Part shown: piece by piece, positions 33,282 to 42,327 of the stretch | Numbering within the stretch: position 1 is the stretch's first letter | Layout: the number at the start of each line of letters is the position of its first letter | Assembly: GCF_002563855.1 (NCBI RefSeq) | Contig: NZ_PDJQ01000001.1 | Coordinates: 2,108,001 to 2,172,000 of the forward strand | Direction of reading: 5' to 3' | Length of the DNA: 64,000 nucleotides | Origin: Tepidiforma thermophila | Lineage (GTDB): Bacteria > Chloroflexota > Dehalococcoidia > Tepidiformales > Tepidiformaceae | Program-made: the position numbers and the translations under genes | Notes under the pieces: generated by a model | What the model saw: the letters and a program-made list of their open reading frames with translations, nothing else | What the model was told of the DNA's origin: nothing | The model's database searches: none

Positions 33282-34205
33282 ATGACAGCAGAGCCGGCGC
33301 AGGTGTACTACGGAGGCCAGGCAGTCATCGAGGGGGTGATGATCCGCGGCCCGGAGCACATGGCCGTGGCGGTCCGGCACCCGAAGGGCCACATCGTCAC
33401 CCATTCCGAACGGCTGCACGGCATCTACACCGGCCGGAGCCGGCGGATTCCGCTGCTGCGCGGCGTGGTCGTGCTGTGGGAGACACTGGCGCTGGGCATG
33501 CGGGCACTCAACTTCTCCTCGCGCGTGGCATTCGAGGAAGAGGACGAGAGCGGTGAGCCAATCGAATTCCCGGAGAAGGCGTTCCTCGGGACGATGGTGC
33601 TGGCGCTGCTCTTCGTGGTGGCGGTGTTCTTCGCGGCACCCATCCTCCTTGCGCACCTGCTCGAACGGTGGGATGTCGCGCGGGCCTGGGTGGTGCTGAC
33701 GGAGGGGGTAGTGCGGTTGGGGCTGTTCGTCGGGTACATTGCGGCGATCGGGCTGATTCCCGACATTCGGCGGGTGTTCCAGTACCACGGCGCGGAGCAC
33801 ATGACGATCCATGCGTACGAGGCGGGCCGACCGCTGACGGTGGCCGAGGTGCGGCGGTTCCCGAAGGAGCACCAGCGGTGCGGCACGAGCTTCCTGCTGG
33901 TGGTGGTGCTGGTGGCGCTGGTGACGTTCTTCGTCTTCGACCTGCTGGTGGATGAGGGCCTGGTCGTGCGCGTGGCTTCGCGCATCGTGCTGATCCCGGT
34001 GGTGGCCGGTGTGAGCTACGAGATCCTGCGGTTCGGGGCGCGCTACCGGGAGAATGGGCTGGTGCGGGCGCTGTTTGCACCGAACATCGCATTGCAGGCG
34101 CTGACGACGAAGGTGCCGGATGACAGCCAGGTCGAGGTTGCGATTGCGGCGTTCGAGGCGACGCTGGAGGCGGCCGGGCCGGGCCGGGGGGCGCCGGCGC
34201 CGTAG
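33282..34205 (+). CDS. DUF1385 family membrane protein (YqhQ-like)
   Basis: This 307-residue protein has the DUF1385 features: YYGGQAVIEGVMIRGP at the N-terminus, a PLLRG segment, four or so hydrophobic helices, and the conserved YHGAEHMTIHAYE with His and Glu residues that suggest metal binding. The function is unknown. The position right after rpmE, as in many Gram-positive genomes, supports the call. Confidence 0.88.
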   Translation: MTAEPAQVYYGGQAVIEGVMIRGPEHMAVAVRHPKGHIVTHSERLHGIYTGRSRRIPLLRGVVVLWETLALGMRALNFSSRVAFEEEDESGEPIEFPEKAFLGTMVLALLFVVAVFFAAPILLAHLLERWDVARAWVVLTEGVVRLGLFVGYIAAIGLIPDIRRVFQYHGAEHMTIHAYEAGRPLTVAEVRRFPKEHQRCGTSFLLVVVLVALVTFFVFDLLVDEGLVVRVASRIVLIPVVAGVSYEILRFGARYRENGLVRALFAPNIALQALTTKVPDDSQVEVAIAAFEATLEAAGPGRGAPAP

Positions 34206-34242
34206 GGTGCAGAATTTTCACACGCGGGCTCTTCCGGTTTTA

Positions 34243-34254
34243 GAACGTATGTTC
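34243..34254. promoter_or_regulatory. LexA (SOS) box upstream of imuB
   Basis: GAAC-GTAT-GTTC matches the Gram-positive/actinobacterial LexA consensus GAACRNRYGTTY exactly. It abuts the TATTCT -10 hexamer at 34255-34260, which lies ten bases before the imuB ATG, so a bound repressor would block the promoter. Confidence 0.72.
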
Positions 34255-34270
34255 TATTCTCGGAAGTCCG

Positions 34271-35503
34271 ATGGACTTTGCCTGCATCCAGGTCCCCTGG
34301 TTCGCGATTGCGGTTGCACGGCGGGAGAACCCGCAGCTTGCGGGGCGCCCGGTGGTTGTGGGAGGCGCACCGGAGGAGCATGCGGAGGTGACAGCCTGCT
34401 CGCCGGAGGCGATGGCCGCCGGGGTTGCGCCGGGGATGAGCCTGCGGCGGGCGCTGGCGCTCTGCCCGGGTGCGGTCTTTTTACCGCTGGCGGCATCGGT
34501 GCTCCGGGCGGAGGCCGAACGGCTGGCAGCCCTGCTGCGCGAGCGCAGCCCGGTGGTGGAGGAGGCAGGCCAGGGACACCTGCACTGCGAAATCCGGGGG
34601 CTGCCCGAGCTCCTGGGGCTGGGGACGGCAGCGTACCTTGCGCAGCTGCGGGAAAGCCTCGCGGGGGAGACAGGCCTGCCGGTGCTGGCCGGGGCAGCAA
34701 CGACGGTGTTCGCGGCGCATGCCGCCTGCAGCGCGCTTGGGCTTGGTTTTTGCATCGCGGGTGACCGGGGCGGGCCGCGCCAGTCGATCGCGGTGGTGCC
34801 GGGCCGGGAGCGGGAGTTCCTTGCCCACCTGCCGGTTGAGGTGCTGCCGGTGGAGCCGGCGATGCACCAGCGGCTGCGGCTGTTCGGCATCGAGCGGCTG
34901 GCGCAGGTTGCCGCGCTGCCGCTTTCGGCGATGCAGGCGCAGTTCGGACCGGCAGGCCGGCGGGCGTGGGAGCTGGCGAACGGCCGCGACGACTCGCGGC
35001 TGCAGCCCGCGCAGGAGGAGCTGCGGGTGACGGAGGAGGTCGAGCTGCCGGCGCCGGCAGTTTCGCAGGCGGCGCTGCTTGCAGGCAGCGAAGCGGCGCT
35101 CGCGCGGGCGTTCGGGAGGGAGGAGGTCGCAGGACGAGCCGTGCGCATCATCACCTGGTGGACCGGGCTGGAGGACAGCACGCGGGTGAGCCGCCGGCTT
35201 GCGTTCCGTGAGCCGACCGCCGACCCGCGGCATGCGCTGTTCGTGCTGCGGTCGAAGGTGGAGGCGCTGCGGCTGCCGGCACCAGCGCTGAGCGTGGGCG
35301 TCGAGCTGGCGGGCATCTGCAGCGAGTACGCGCACCAGCAGCTGCTGTGGAGCTCGGGACGCGGCCGGCAGCGGGAGCTGGACGAAGCGATTGCGCAGCT
35401 GCATGCGCGGGCTGGTGAGCCGCAGGTGTACCGCATCGTGGAGGTGCAGCCATGGTCACGGATCCCGGAGCGCCAGGTGGCGCTCGTGGCCTACGGTTCC
35501 TGA
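34271..35503 (+). CDS. imuB: Y-family DNA polymerase-like protein (ImuB type)
   Basis: This 410-residue protein has a UmuC/ImuB fold: DFACIQVPWFAIAVA, GRPVVVGGAPEE, then an IERLAQVAALP helix-hairpin-helix region near residue 210, and a little-finger domain. Catalytic carboxylates usual in active Y-polymerases (the SIDE-type acidic pair) are not evident: the corresponding text reads GQGHLHCEI. It is therefore best seen as ImuB, the clamp-tethered scaffold of the mutasome. A LexA box overlaps its promoter. Confidence 0.87.
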   Translation: MDFACIQVPWFAIAVARRENPQLAGRPVVVGGAPEEHAEVTACSPEAMAAGVAPGMSLRRALALCPGAVFLPLAASVLRAEAERLAALLRERSPVVEEAGQGHLHCEIRGLPELLGLGTAAYLAQLRESLAGETGLPVLAGAATTVFAAHAACSALGLGFCIAGDRGGPRQSIAVVPGREREFLAHLPVEVLPVEPAMHQRLRLFGIERLAQVAALPLSAMQAQFGPAGRRAWELANGRDDSRLQPAQEELRVTEEVELPAPAVSQAALLAGSEAALARAFGREEVAGRAVRIITWWTGLEDSTRVSRRLAFREPTADPRHALFVLRSKVEALRLPAPALSVGVELAGICSEYAHQQLLWSSGRGRQRELDEAIAQLHARAGEPQVYRIVEVQPWSRIPERQVALVAYGS

Positions 35504-35787
35504 ACCGTCCGCGGGGGCTGGCCGTCGAGGCGGATGCCGCGGGCGAACCGCGCGCTATCGCCTGGCGCGGCCGGTTCCGGCGGGTGGCCGCGATCCACGA
35601 CCGGTGGCGGATCGACGACGAGTGGTGGCGCGAGGAGATCGCGAGGGTCTACTTCGAGGTGGAGCTGGAGGGCGGACGGCGGCTGACGGTGTTCCACGAC
35701 CTCGTGGCGGGGGGCTGGTTCCTGCAGCCGTACCGGCCGCCGGCGGCTACGGGGGAGCCGCCCGGAGGCGGCGCGCGAAGGCGGTGA
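35452..35787 (+). CDS. DUF6504 family protein, ImuB partner
   Basis: This 111-residue protein has a conserved core IHDRWRIDDEWWREEIARVYFEVELEGG ending DLVAGGWFLQPY (written here in shortened form: WRIDDEWW and FHDLVAGGWF are the key parts). DUF6504 proteins are encoded beside or fused to Y-family polymerases in Actinobacteria. The start lies 52 bases inside imuB, and it converges with the flavodoxin gene with a 41-base overlap. Its biochemical role is unknown. Confidence 0.8.
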   Translation: MVTDPGAPGGARGLRFLNRPRGLAVEADAAGEPRAIAWRGRFRRVAAIHDRWRIDDEWWREEIARVYFEVELEGGRRLTVFHDLVAGGWFLQPYRPPAATGEPPGGGARRR

Positions 35788-36256
35788 CGCGGGCGCCGAG
35801 GGCCCGGGCCTGCGCCTCGTCGTCCGGGGTGACCTCGCCATGGGCGGTGGCGCCGTAGTAGGAGCCGGACCGCCGCATCCGTTCGCTCCAGGGGAGCCCG
35901 ACGATGACCAGGCCGTGGGCGAGGAGCAGGTGGAGCAGCTGCAGGAGGGTGGCTTCTGTGCCGGCCGAGCGGGAGTAACCGGCCGTAAACGCGCCTGCCG
36001 GCAGCCCGGCGAGTTCGCCGGATTCCCAGAGGTCGCCGGAGGCATCGAACCAGGCTTTCAGGCGGCCGGTCATGCCGCTCCAGTTCGGTGAGCCGACGAT
36101 GAGGCCGTCGCAGGCGAGGAGATCGGCGGGCAGGGCCGTTTCGACCGTGCGGCGCAGGCACTCCCCGCCCCCATCGCGGATGCCGGCTTCGACGGCGTCG
36201 GCGAGGCGGGCGGTCAGCCCTCCGCTGGAGTCGTAGAGGAGGAAGATGCGTACCAC
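35747..36256 (-). CDS. Flavodoxin/NADPH-dependent FMN reductase family protein
   Basis: This 169-residue flavoprotein has the FMN-binding loop LLYDSSGGLTARLA near the N-terminus, GSPNWSGMTGRLKAW and the C-terminal SGSYYGATAHG, typical of WrbA-like proteins. It likely reduces quinones or other electron acceptors two electrons at a time. It starts with GTG and overlaps the HAD phosphatase gene upstream by 43 bases, so they are co-transcribed. Confidence 0.87.
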   Translation of the reverse strand: MVRIFLLYDSSGGLTARLADAVEAGIRDGGGECLRRTVETALPADLLACDGLIVGSPNWSGMTGRLKAWFDASGDLWESGELAGLPAGAFTAGYSRSAGTEATLLQLLHLLLAHGLVIVGLPWSERMRRSGSYYGATAHGEVTPDDEAQARALGARVTAFARRLRAAPP

Positions 36257-36894
36257 CGGGGAGCCTCCTGTTCGAGCACGGCAATCACGTCATGGAAGGT
36301 TTCGAACGGGTACAGCCGGGGGTGCTGGTCTTCGAGCTGCTCGCGGAGGGTGCTGCGCGCGAAGACAACGGGCGCAAGCCGGGCAGCCGGGATATCGCTG
36401 GCGCCATCGCCGATGTAGACGACGAAATCGCCGAGGTCGCGGAAGGCGCGGGCGTAAGCGAGCTTGAACCCCTCCTGGAGCTCGACGCCGCGGGGGCTGT
36501 CGTAGCGGACGCGCCAGCGGTAGGCGAACCAGGTGCGCCCGCAGTGGCGGACCAGCCGGTCGAGGCGGTGGGCATCGAGCACCGGGTCGATGTAGAGGTC
36601 GAAGCCGTTGCTGACGACAACCGGCAGCCAGTCGTTCCAGGTGGCCCAATCGATCAGCTCGAGGAAGCCTGGCCGAAGCCGGGCTGTTTCCAGTGCGAAG
36701 GCGCGGAGGGTTGCATCGTCGGCCTCCACGAGGTCGAGGGCGGCGGCGTTGTACTGCTCGACCGAGAATTCTCCCGCACGGTAGCGGGCCTCGAGGTCGC
36801 GCCAGCCGGGGGCTGCGAAGCGCTCAAAGAGCTGGCGGGCGGTATTGTCGAGGACGATGGTGTCGTCAAAGTCGAAGCAGATGAGATTGGCCAC
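36214..36894 (-). CDS. HAD-superfamily phosphatase (MtnX/phosphoserine phosphatase-like)
   Basis: This 226-residue hydrolase has HAD motif I ICFDFDDTIV, motif II VVVSNGFD and motif IV YIGDGASDIPAA; a basic residue in the LQEGFK region supplies motif III. The helical cap (about residues 20-80) resembles phosphoserine phosphatase and MtnX. The substrate is unknown. The start is the GTG at 36894; the long open frame upstream is a shadow of the methyltransferase gene. Confidence 0.85.
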   Translation of the reverse strand: MANLICFDFDDTIVLDNTARQLFERFAAPGWRDLEARYRAGEFSVEQYNAAALDLVEADDATLRAFALETARLRPGFLELIDWATWNDWLPVVVSNGFDLYIDPVLDAHRLDRLVRHCGRTWFAYRWRVRYDSPRGVELQEGFKLAYARAFRDLGDFVVYIGDGASDIPAARLAPVVFARSTLREQLEDQHPRLYPFETFHDVIAVLEQEAPRWYASSSSTTPAEG

Positions 36895-36933
36895 GACGAC
36901 AGTTTCGCACGCTTCGGCGCGGGCAGGTGACCG

Positions 36934-38109
36934 GTGAAGCTGGAGCGGGCGCGGTACCTCGCAAGCGCGGCCGGGCAGGAGGCTCTTGCATCGCTCGGGA
37001 CCGCGCTGCCGGGCGATGACCCTGTCCGGCTTGCGATGCAGCTGCGCCGGAGGTTCCCGCCGGAGGAGGCGGCGGCGCTGGGCGAGCAGCTCGCGCTGCG
37101 GGCCCGGATGCAGCAGCGGTTCGGCGAGGTGCCTCTGCGGCTCGCAACGGCCGAGGGGCTGGAGATGCTCACGCACCCGCAGGTGGCGCGGCGGCGGGCG
37201 GCACGGCTGGCCGCGCTCGGGCTGCCGGTTGTGGACCTGACCTGCGGGCTGGGCGGCGACCTCACCGCGATCGCGGAGGCGGGGATGCCGGCCGCCGGGG
37301 TCGAGCACGACCCTGCGACGGCGCTGCTGGCGCAGGTCAACACCGGCGGCAGAGTGGTCATCGGCGATGCGCTGCAACCGCCGTGCGACCTGGCGCTGAC
37401 GGCGGTCGTCCTCGACCCGGGCCGGCGGGCCGGCGGCGCGCGCACGTTCGACCCGGCGGGATTTTCGCCGCCGTGGGATGCCTGCCTCGAGCTGCTGGGC
37501 GGGGCGGCCGCCGGGGCGCTCAAGGGGCCGCCGGGACTCGACCGGGCGATGGTCCCCGGCTGGTGTGAAGTCGAAGCGGTGCAGGTCGGGCGGGAGCTCA
37601 AAGAGCTGACGCTCTGGGCCGGCCGCGGCGCAGCGCCGGGGCTTCGGCGCGCGGTGCTCCTCCCGGGCGGGCACGAACTCGACTCGGACGCGCCGGAGGG
37701 TGACGACGTGCGGCTGCAGGTCGGACGCTACCTGTTCGACCCGGAGTCTTGCGTGACCCGCGCCGGGCTGGTGCGGCAGCTGGCTGCAGCCCTCGGTGCG
37801 TGGCAGCTCGACGAGCGAGTGGCGTACCTGAGCGCCGACCGGGCGGCAGCCAACCCGCTCTGCGCGGCGTTCGAAGTGCTGGAGGTGATGCCGTTCGGCG
37901 TGAAGCGGCTGCGGGAGCTGCTGCGGAGCCGCGGATGGAAGCCTGCGGAGATCCGGCGTCGGGCGTTTCCGCTGGAGCCCGACGAGCTCCGGCGGGCGCT
38001 CGGCAGGCTCGAGGGCGAGGAGGTCACGCTGATCTGCACTACCGCCGGGGGCGAGCGGGTGGTCGTTATCGGGCGGCGATTGCGCCCGGAAAGCGGCGAG
38101 GGCGGATAA
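36934..38109 (+). CDS. Class I SAM-dependent methyltransferase with THUMP-like domain
   Basis: This 391-residue protein has an N-terminal helical part, a Rossmann methyltransferase core with the SAM loop VVDLTCGLGGDLTAIAEAG near residue 100 and GVEHDP, an LDPGRR catalytic segment, and a C-terminal THUMP-like domain ending VVIGRRL. The family is thought to modify RNA. It starts with GTG and is divergent from the HAD gene across 39 bases. Confidence 0.85.
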   Translation: MKLERARYLASAAGQEALASLGTALPGDDPVRLAMQLRRRFPPEEAAALGEQLALRARMQQRFGEVPLRLATAEGLEMLTHPQVARRRAARLAALGLPVVDLTCGLGGDLTAIAEAGMPAAGVEHDPATALLAQVNTGGRVVIGDALQPPCDLALTAVVLDPGRRAGGARTFDPAGFSPPWDACLELLGGAAAGALKGPPGLDRAMVPGWCEVEAVQVGRELKELTLWAGRGAAPGLRRAVLLPGGHELDSDAPEGDDVRLQVGRYLFDPESCVTRAGLVRQLAAALGAWQLDERVAYLSADRAAANPLCAAFEVLEVMPFGVKRLRELLRSRGWKPAEIRRRAFPLEPDELRRALGRLEGEEVTLICTTAGGERVVVIGRRLRPESGEGG

Positions 38110-38110
38110 T
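38105..38110 (+). promoter_or_regulatory. -10 hexamer GATAAT, leaderless-type promoter of the dehydrogenase
   Basis: GATAAT overlaps the stop of the methyltransferase gene and is six bases before the ATG at 38117. Confidence 0.45.
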
Positions 38111-38116
38111 CCGGCC

Positions 38117-39097
38117 ATGCCAGTGCTGCTCGTTTCCCCGTACATCGCACGCACCTACCGGCAGGCCATCGAGGCGGCATGGCCGGGGCTGGAGCTCGTT
38201 ATGCTTCCAGATGACCCGGCAGCCCGGCTGCCGGCTGAGGTACTGGAGCGGATCGATTTCGCGTACTTTTCCGGCGATGTGTACCCGGAGTACTCGCGGT
38301 CATTCTTCGCGGCAACGCAGGGCGCACCGAACCTGCGCTGGCTGCACACGTTCAACGCCGGCGTGGATAACCCGGTGTTCCGCCGCTTTCTCGACCGCGG
38401 GGTGGTGCTCTCGACCTCGTCCGGTTCGACGGCGCAGCCGATTGCGCAGACAGTGATCGGCGGGATGCTGATACTTGCGCGGCCGTTCCTGCGCTGGGCC
38501 GACGCGCAGCGGCGGCGGGCATGGGAGCCGGTGCCAGCCAGCGAAGCGCCGGCCGACCTCGCCGGTCAGCGGATGACGGTGGTCGGCCTTGGGGCGATCG
38601 GGAGCGAGGTCGCGCGGCTCGCGCGGGCGTTCGGGCTCGAAGTCACGGGAGTGCGCCGAAGCCCGCGGCGGGAGGGCGACCCGGTAGAGCGGGTGGTGCC
38701 CCCGGGGGAGCTGCCTGTGCTCGCCCGGGAGACCGACTGGCTCGTCCTTGCCTGCCCGCTCACCGACGAGACGCGGGGCCTCGTGAGCCGGGAGGTGCTG
38801 GCTGCCCTCCCGCGGGGGGCGTACCTGCTGAACGTGGCGCGGGGCGAGGTGGTGGACGAGGCGGCGCTGATTGAGGCGCTCGCGACGGGGCATCTCGGCG
38901 GTGCGTACCTCGACGTCTTCGCCACAGAGCCGCTGCCGCCGGATTCGCCGCTCTGGGGGCTGCCGAATGTGATTATTTCGCCGCACAACTCCGCCGTCGC
39001 TGCGGGGAACGAACGCCGGGCGACGGAAGGGTACTTCCTGCCGAACCTTGCGCGGATGCGGGCCGGGGAGCCGCTCGTCAACGAGGTGCGCGGCTAA
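38117..39097 (+). CDS. D-2-hydroxyacid dehydrogenase
   Basis: This 326-residue NAD(P)-dependent enzyme has the Rossmann motif VGLGAIGSEVARLARAFG near residue 155 and the catalytic Arg in LLNVARGEVVDE. The Glu is in DVFATEPLP and the His in IISPHNSA. It belongs to the glyoxylate/hydroxypyruvate reductase-like branch. The substrate is not certain. Confidence 0.9.
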   Translation: MPVLLVSPYIARTYRQAIEAAWPGLELVMLPDDPAARLPAEVLERIDFAYFSGDVYPEYSRSFFAATQGAPNLRWLHTFNAGVDNPVFRRFLDRGVVLSTSSGSTAQPIAQTVIGGMLILARPFLRWADAQRRRAWEPVPASEAPADLAGQRMTVVGLGAIGSEVARLARAFGLEVTGVRRSPRREGDPVERVVPPGELPVLARETDWLVLACPLTDETRGLVSREVLAALPRGAYLLNVARGEVVDEAALIEALATGHLGGAYLDVFATEPLPPDSPLWGLPNVIISPHNSAVAAGNERRATEGYFLPNLARMRAGEPLVNEVRG

Positions 39098-39202
39098 GGC
39101 GCAAATGCTCAGGGGTGTAGACAATAATGCAGCCGGTCTGCTAGGTTCTCAGGTGCCTAAGCAGTTCAGCGATTCGGCGGACCCTGTTCGAAGGTTGCCC
39201 CC

Positions 39203-39421
39203 ATGGCCTCGGTAACACCGTTCGACGATTACTACGACCTCGTGGAGGCGGCCCGTGAGCTCGCCATCCACCCGCAGAGCCTCCGGCGGCTCATCAAGCA
39301 GAACAAGATCCCGGCGACGATGTTTGCGGGGAAGTACCTGATTGAGCGGGACAAGCTCGAGATGTTCAAGAGCAATTACGACCCGCGGCCGGGGCGGAAG
39401 CCGATCCGGCGCCTGCTCTAA
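39203..39421 (+). CDS. Small excisionase-type (MerR-like HTH_17) DNA-binding protein
   Basis: This 72-residue protein has the winged-helix pattern LVEAARELAIHPQSLRRLI, then KIPATMFAGKYLIERDKLEMF. HTH_17 proteins bind DNA alone or bend it for recombination. No integrase or attachment site is nearby, so a chromosomal regulatory role is more likely than excision. Confidence 0.82.
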   Translation: MASVTPFDDYYDLVEAARELAIHPQSLRRLIKQNKIPATMFAGKYLIERDKLEMFKSNYDPRPGRKPIRRLL

Positions 39422-39519
39422 GACGACCCGACGGGAAGCAACGGGAGGCAACAACACGCCCGGGCAGCGCGAGGCTGACCGGGCACCTGTTATTGGGAAG
39501 CGTGCCGAGGGGCCACGCC

Positions 39520-39741
39520 TCAGTTGAAGATTTTGCCCTGGCCTGTCAGGACCACCAGCGCGATGAGAATGACGGCCTCGACGAGGAGGATGGTCCCGAT
39601 GACCGCCGCCCAGATGGCCTGCGTGCGACCGCGCGTCGCGAACACCGGGATGGTGAGAATGACGGCGGACGCGAGGAAGATGAGCAGGTTGATGACGCCA
39701 AGGCTCATGGCGCTAATCAGGAAGGGCAGGGAAGCAGCCAT
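39520..39741 (-). CDS. Small two-helix membrane protein
   Basis: This 73-residue protein has two hydrophobic helices (about residues 8-33 and 42-66) separated by a basic RGRTQA turn. It has no recognisable family. A GGAG ribosome-binding site lies upstream of the ATG. It follows the DUF3048 gene in the neighbourhood but is transcribed from its own start 96 bases downstream. Confidence 0.62.
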   Translation of the reverse strand: MAASLPFLISAMSLGVINLLIFLASAVILTIPVFATRGRTQAIWAAVIGTILLVEAVILIALVVLTGQGKIFN

Positions 39742-39837
39742 CAGGTCTCCAGGGCGGATGCGGGGCCGCGGCCCCGCGGGATGATTGTTCGACTGGCCAT
39801 CATAGCGAGGGTGCCCTAACAGGCTACCTGTTCCGCC

Positions 39838-41220
39838 TCAGGGGCTCGCGGGAACGGCGGGCGTGGCCGCGGACGTTTGCTCCGCGATGGCCGAAGCTGT
39901 CGGCGTGGCGGCCGGCGGGGTGGAGGGCGCCGGGGTCGGGGCAGACGTTGTCGGTGGTGGCGTCGGCGTAGCAGTGGGCTCGGGCGCGGGCTCAGGCGTG
40001 GGCTCCTCGTCCTCGCCAGGGGCCGGGGGTGGCGGCGGTATGTATTTCGGCAGGTCGGGCAGGTCGCCCGGGTTCGCCGTGAAGATGAATGTGCCCTGCT
40101 GGGGGATGACCTCGATGAAGATCGGGCCGCGCTCGAAGGCAATTTCGTTCCCGGAGGCGTCGTAAAAGCGGGTGCGGGCCTTGCGGTCGGCCTTGCGCCA
40201 GGTGCCTTCGATGGCGCGGCCGCCGGTGAAGACGGTGGCCGGGCCCTCACCGAACTGCTCCAACAGGACATGGCCCGAGCTATCGACGACAGCGGCATTC
40301 ACGCGCATCACGATGACGGTCGAGAAGAACAGCTGCTGGCCAGTGTTGCCATCGACGAAGGGGCCGCCGAACTGGAAACGTCCGTAGGCCTTGCGGGCTT
40401 CGTCCCACTTCCACTGGATGAGCTGCCAGCCGTACATGCGGCCGGAGAAATCGACCTGGATGCCGCCGGCGGGGACACCCTGCTGAGGGTCGGAGGGATT
40501 GCGGAATCTCCACGGTTCGACTGATGGGGGACCGGCATACCCGAGGGCGATGGCCGCCACGCGAAGCCGCTCGGCCGTCGTGGCCAGGTTGTACGGGGCG
40601 TAGCGGGAGGAGTCGCGGTAGTAGGCGACATTCGAGCCGGGCTTGAAGGCGTCGAGGTCGCGGATGCCCCACTCGATGATCTGGCCGGCGGCGTTCGCTT
40701 CATTCGTTGTTGTGGCAGAGCCGGCGTGGCTGTACAGGGCACCGAGTTCGTCGACCCAGATGACGAAGGGCGTGCGGGCCGAGCGGACGGGCATAATGAG
40801 CCCGGGGTCTCGCCGCCAAAAGACTGCCATGAGGCGCGTAATGCCGCCTTCCACGAGGGCTTCGTAGACAAGGTCAGCCTCGCCGATGCCGTGATGCGGG
40901 ATGGCGTTCGGCGTGTTGTCGAACATCACCGCGAGGGGGAGGATGTCCTTGCGTTCGGCCCACTCTTCGGCAGTCATCGGAACGCCATCGAGGATGCCAG
41001 CGTGCGGCGGGTCCGCCGGGGTCGGCGACGCGGTGGCGGTTGGTGTCGCGGTGGCGGATGCGGTCGCAGTCGGCGACGGACGGGTATCGTCTGCAGTGGT
41101 TGCCGATCCTCCGCTTTCGGAGAGGAGGACGGCGATGATGACGGCAACAACAACGGTTCCAAGCCCTCCGCCTGCAAAGAGGAGCAGGCGCGACCTGGAA
41201 ATGGATGATAGTCCCCCCAT
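39838..41220 (-). CDS. DUF3048 (YerB-like) membrane-anchored protein
   Basis: This 460-residue protein has an N-terminal transmembrane anchor (about residues 11-33), a Thr/Pro/Ala-rich linker, a DUF3048 region (about 85-375) and a very Pro/Thr-rich C-terminal tail. DUF3048 signatures include PLAVMFDNTPNAIPHHGIGEAD (key part AVMFDN), VYEALVEGGITR, PVRSAR and the HAGSAT segment. It is expected outside the membrane, and its function is unknown. A TAGCAT -10 hexamer lies six bases before the ATG. Confidence 0.88.
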   Translation of the reverse strand: MGGLSSISRSRLLLFAGGGLGTVVVAVIIAVLLSESGGSATTADDTRPSPTATASATATPTATASPTPADPPHAGILDGVPMTAEEWAERKDILPLAVMFDNTPNAIPHHGIGEADLVYEALVEGGITRLMAVFWRRDPGLIMPVRSARTPFVIWVDELGALYSHAGSATTTNEANAAGQIIEWGIRDLDAFKPGSNVAYYRDSSRYAPYNLATTAERLRVAAIALGYAGPPSVEPWRFRNPSDPQQGVPAGGIQVDFSGRMYGWQLIQWKWDEARKAYGRFQFGGPFVDGNTGQQLFFSTVIVMRVNAAVVDSSGHVLLEQFGEGPATVFTGGRAIEGTWRKADRKARTRFYDASGNEIAFERGPIFIEVIPQQGTFIFTANPGDLPDLPKYIPPPPPAPGEDEEPTPEPAPEPTATPTPPPTTSAPTPAPSTPPAATPTASAIAEQTSAATPAVPASP

Positions 41221-41226
41221 GGCTGG

Positions 41227-41232
41227 ATGCTA
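41227..41232 (-). promoter_or_regulatory. -10 hexamer TAGCAT, leaderless-type promoter of the DUF3048 gene
   Basis: TAGCAT on the minus strand is six bases upstream of the ATG at 41220. Confidence 0.42.
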
Positions 41233-41297
41233 CCAGCGGGGCCGCTGGGTTCAACGGCGCTTGCCCGGTTCACGGGGAAACCCGCAGAGTGGTGGAC

Positions 41298-42269
41298 ATG
41301 AAGCGACTCGGAATCCTGACCAGCGGCGGCGATGCGCCGGGGATGAACGCAGCGATCCGGGCGGCCGTGCGGACGGCGACCCGGCTCGGCGTCCAGATGG
41401 TGGGCTATCTCGACGGGTACTGTGGGCTCGTCCGGGGGGCGTTCGTGGAGCTGGACGACCGGGCTGTGGGGAATATCATCCAGCGCGGCGGGACAATCCT
41501 CGGGACCTCGCGGTGCCCGGAGTTCTTCGACCCGGAGGTCCGGGCCCAGGCAGCGAATCAGATGAAGCTCGACGGCGTCGATGGGTTGATCGTCATCGGG
41601 GGCGACGGGAGCTTCCGGGGTGCGCTGGCCCTGCAGGATGAATGCGGGGTTGCCGTGGCCGGGCTGCCGGGCACCATCGACAACGACGTCTGGGGCACGG
41701 AGGAGTCGATCGGGTTCGATACCGCGGTGAACACGGCGCTGCTGGCGATCGACCAGCTGCGGGACACCGGCGAATCAACCGGGATGATGTTCTTCGTTGA
41801 GGTGATGGGACGGACGAGCGGGGCGATTGCGCTGCACACGGCGGTCGCGGGGGGCGCAGCGGGCGTGGTGGTGCCGGAAGCGCATGCGGAGATTGGCCTG
41901 GTCATCGAGCGGATCCGGGAGACCATGGCGAAGGGGAAGCGGAGTCACATCATCGTGGTCGCGGAGGGGGACGAGGCGGGGGGCGCGTTCGGTGTCGCGC
42001 CGATTATCGGCAAGGCGCTCGACCGGCCGTACCGGGTCGTGGTGCTCGGGCACACGCAGCGGGGAGGCCGTCCGACGATGCGCGACCGGCTCGTTGCATC
42101 GGAGGGTGGGGCGATGGCCGTCGAGGCACTGGTCGCGGGAAGAACCGGGGTGATGATCGGGCGGCAGGGCGGCCGGTCGGTTGAGGTGAATCTGCGTGAT
42201 GTGGTGAACAATGGGCACCCGCCCGTGAATGCCGGCCTCCTGCGACTCGCCCAGCAGCTTTCCGGGTGA
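41298..42269 (+). CDS. pfkA: 6-phosphofructokinase
   Basis: This 323-residue enzyme phosphorylates fructose 6-phosphate in glycolysis. It has ILTSGGDAPGMNAAIR, GGDGSFRGA, the catalytic PGTIDNDVWGTE and the EVMGRTSG sugar-binding motif. The GGDGS rather than GGDDT text suggests ATP rather than pyrophosphate as donor. Two in-frame GTG codons lie just upstream, but the family start is the ATG at 41298. Confidence 0.95.
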   Translation: MKRLGILTSGGDAPGMNAAIRAAVRTATRLGVQMVGYLDGYCGLVRGAFVELDDRAVGNIIQRGGTILGTSRCPEFFDPEVRAQAANQMKLDGVDGLIVIGGDGSFRGALALQDECGVAVAGLPGTIDNDVWGTEESIGFDTAVNTALLAIDQLRDTGESTGMMFFVEVMGRTSGAIALHTAVAGGAAGVVVPEAHAEIGLVIERIRETMAKGKRSHIIVVAEGDEAGGAFGVAPIIGKALDRPYRVVVLGHTQRGGRPTMRDRLVASEGGAMAVEALVAGRTGVMIGRQGGRSVEVNLRDVVNNGHPPVNAGLLRLAQQLSG

Positions 42270-42327
42270 CGGATCGGGGGAGGGCACCGCGTAGGATTTG
42301 ACGAATCCCTCGCAGGAGGACCCGAGG

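Noticed and set aside
39203-39421. Excisionase-type HTH as a sign of a mobile element
   Set aside because: No integrase, attachment repeat, transposase or change in composition is seen nearby. HTH_17 proteins are also ordinary regulators.
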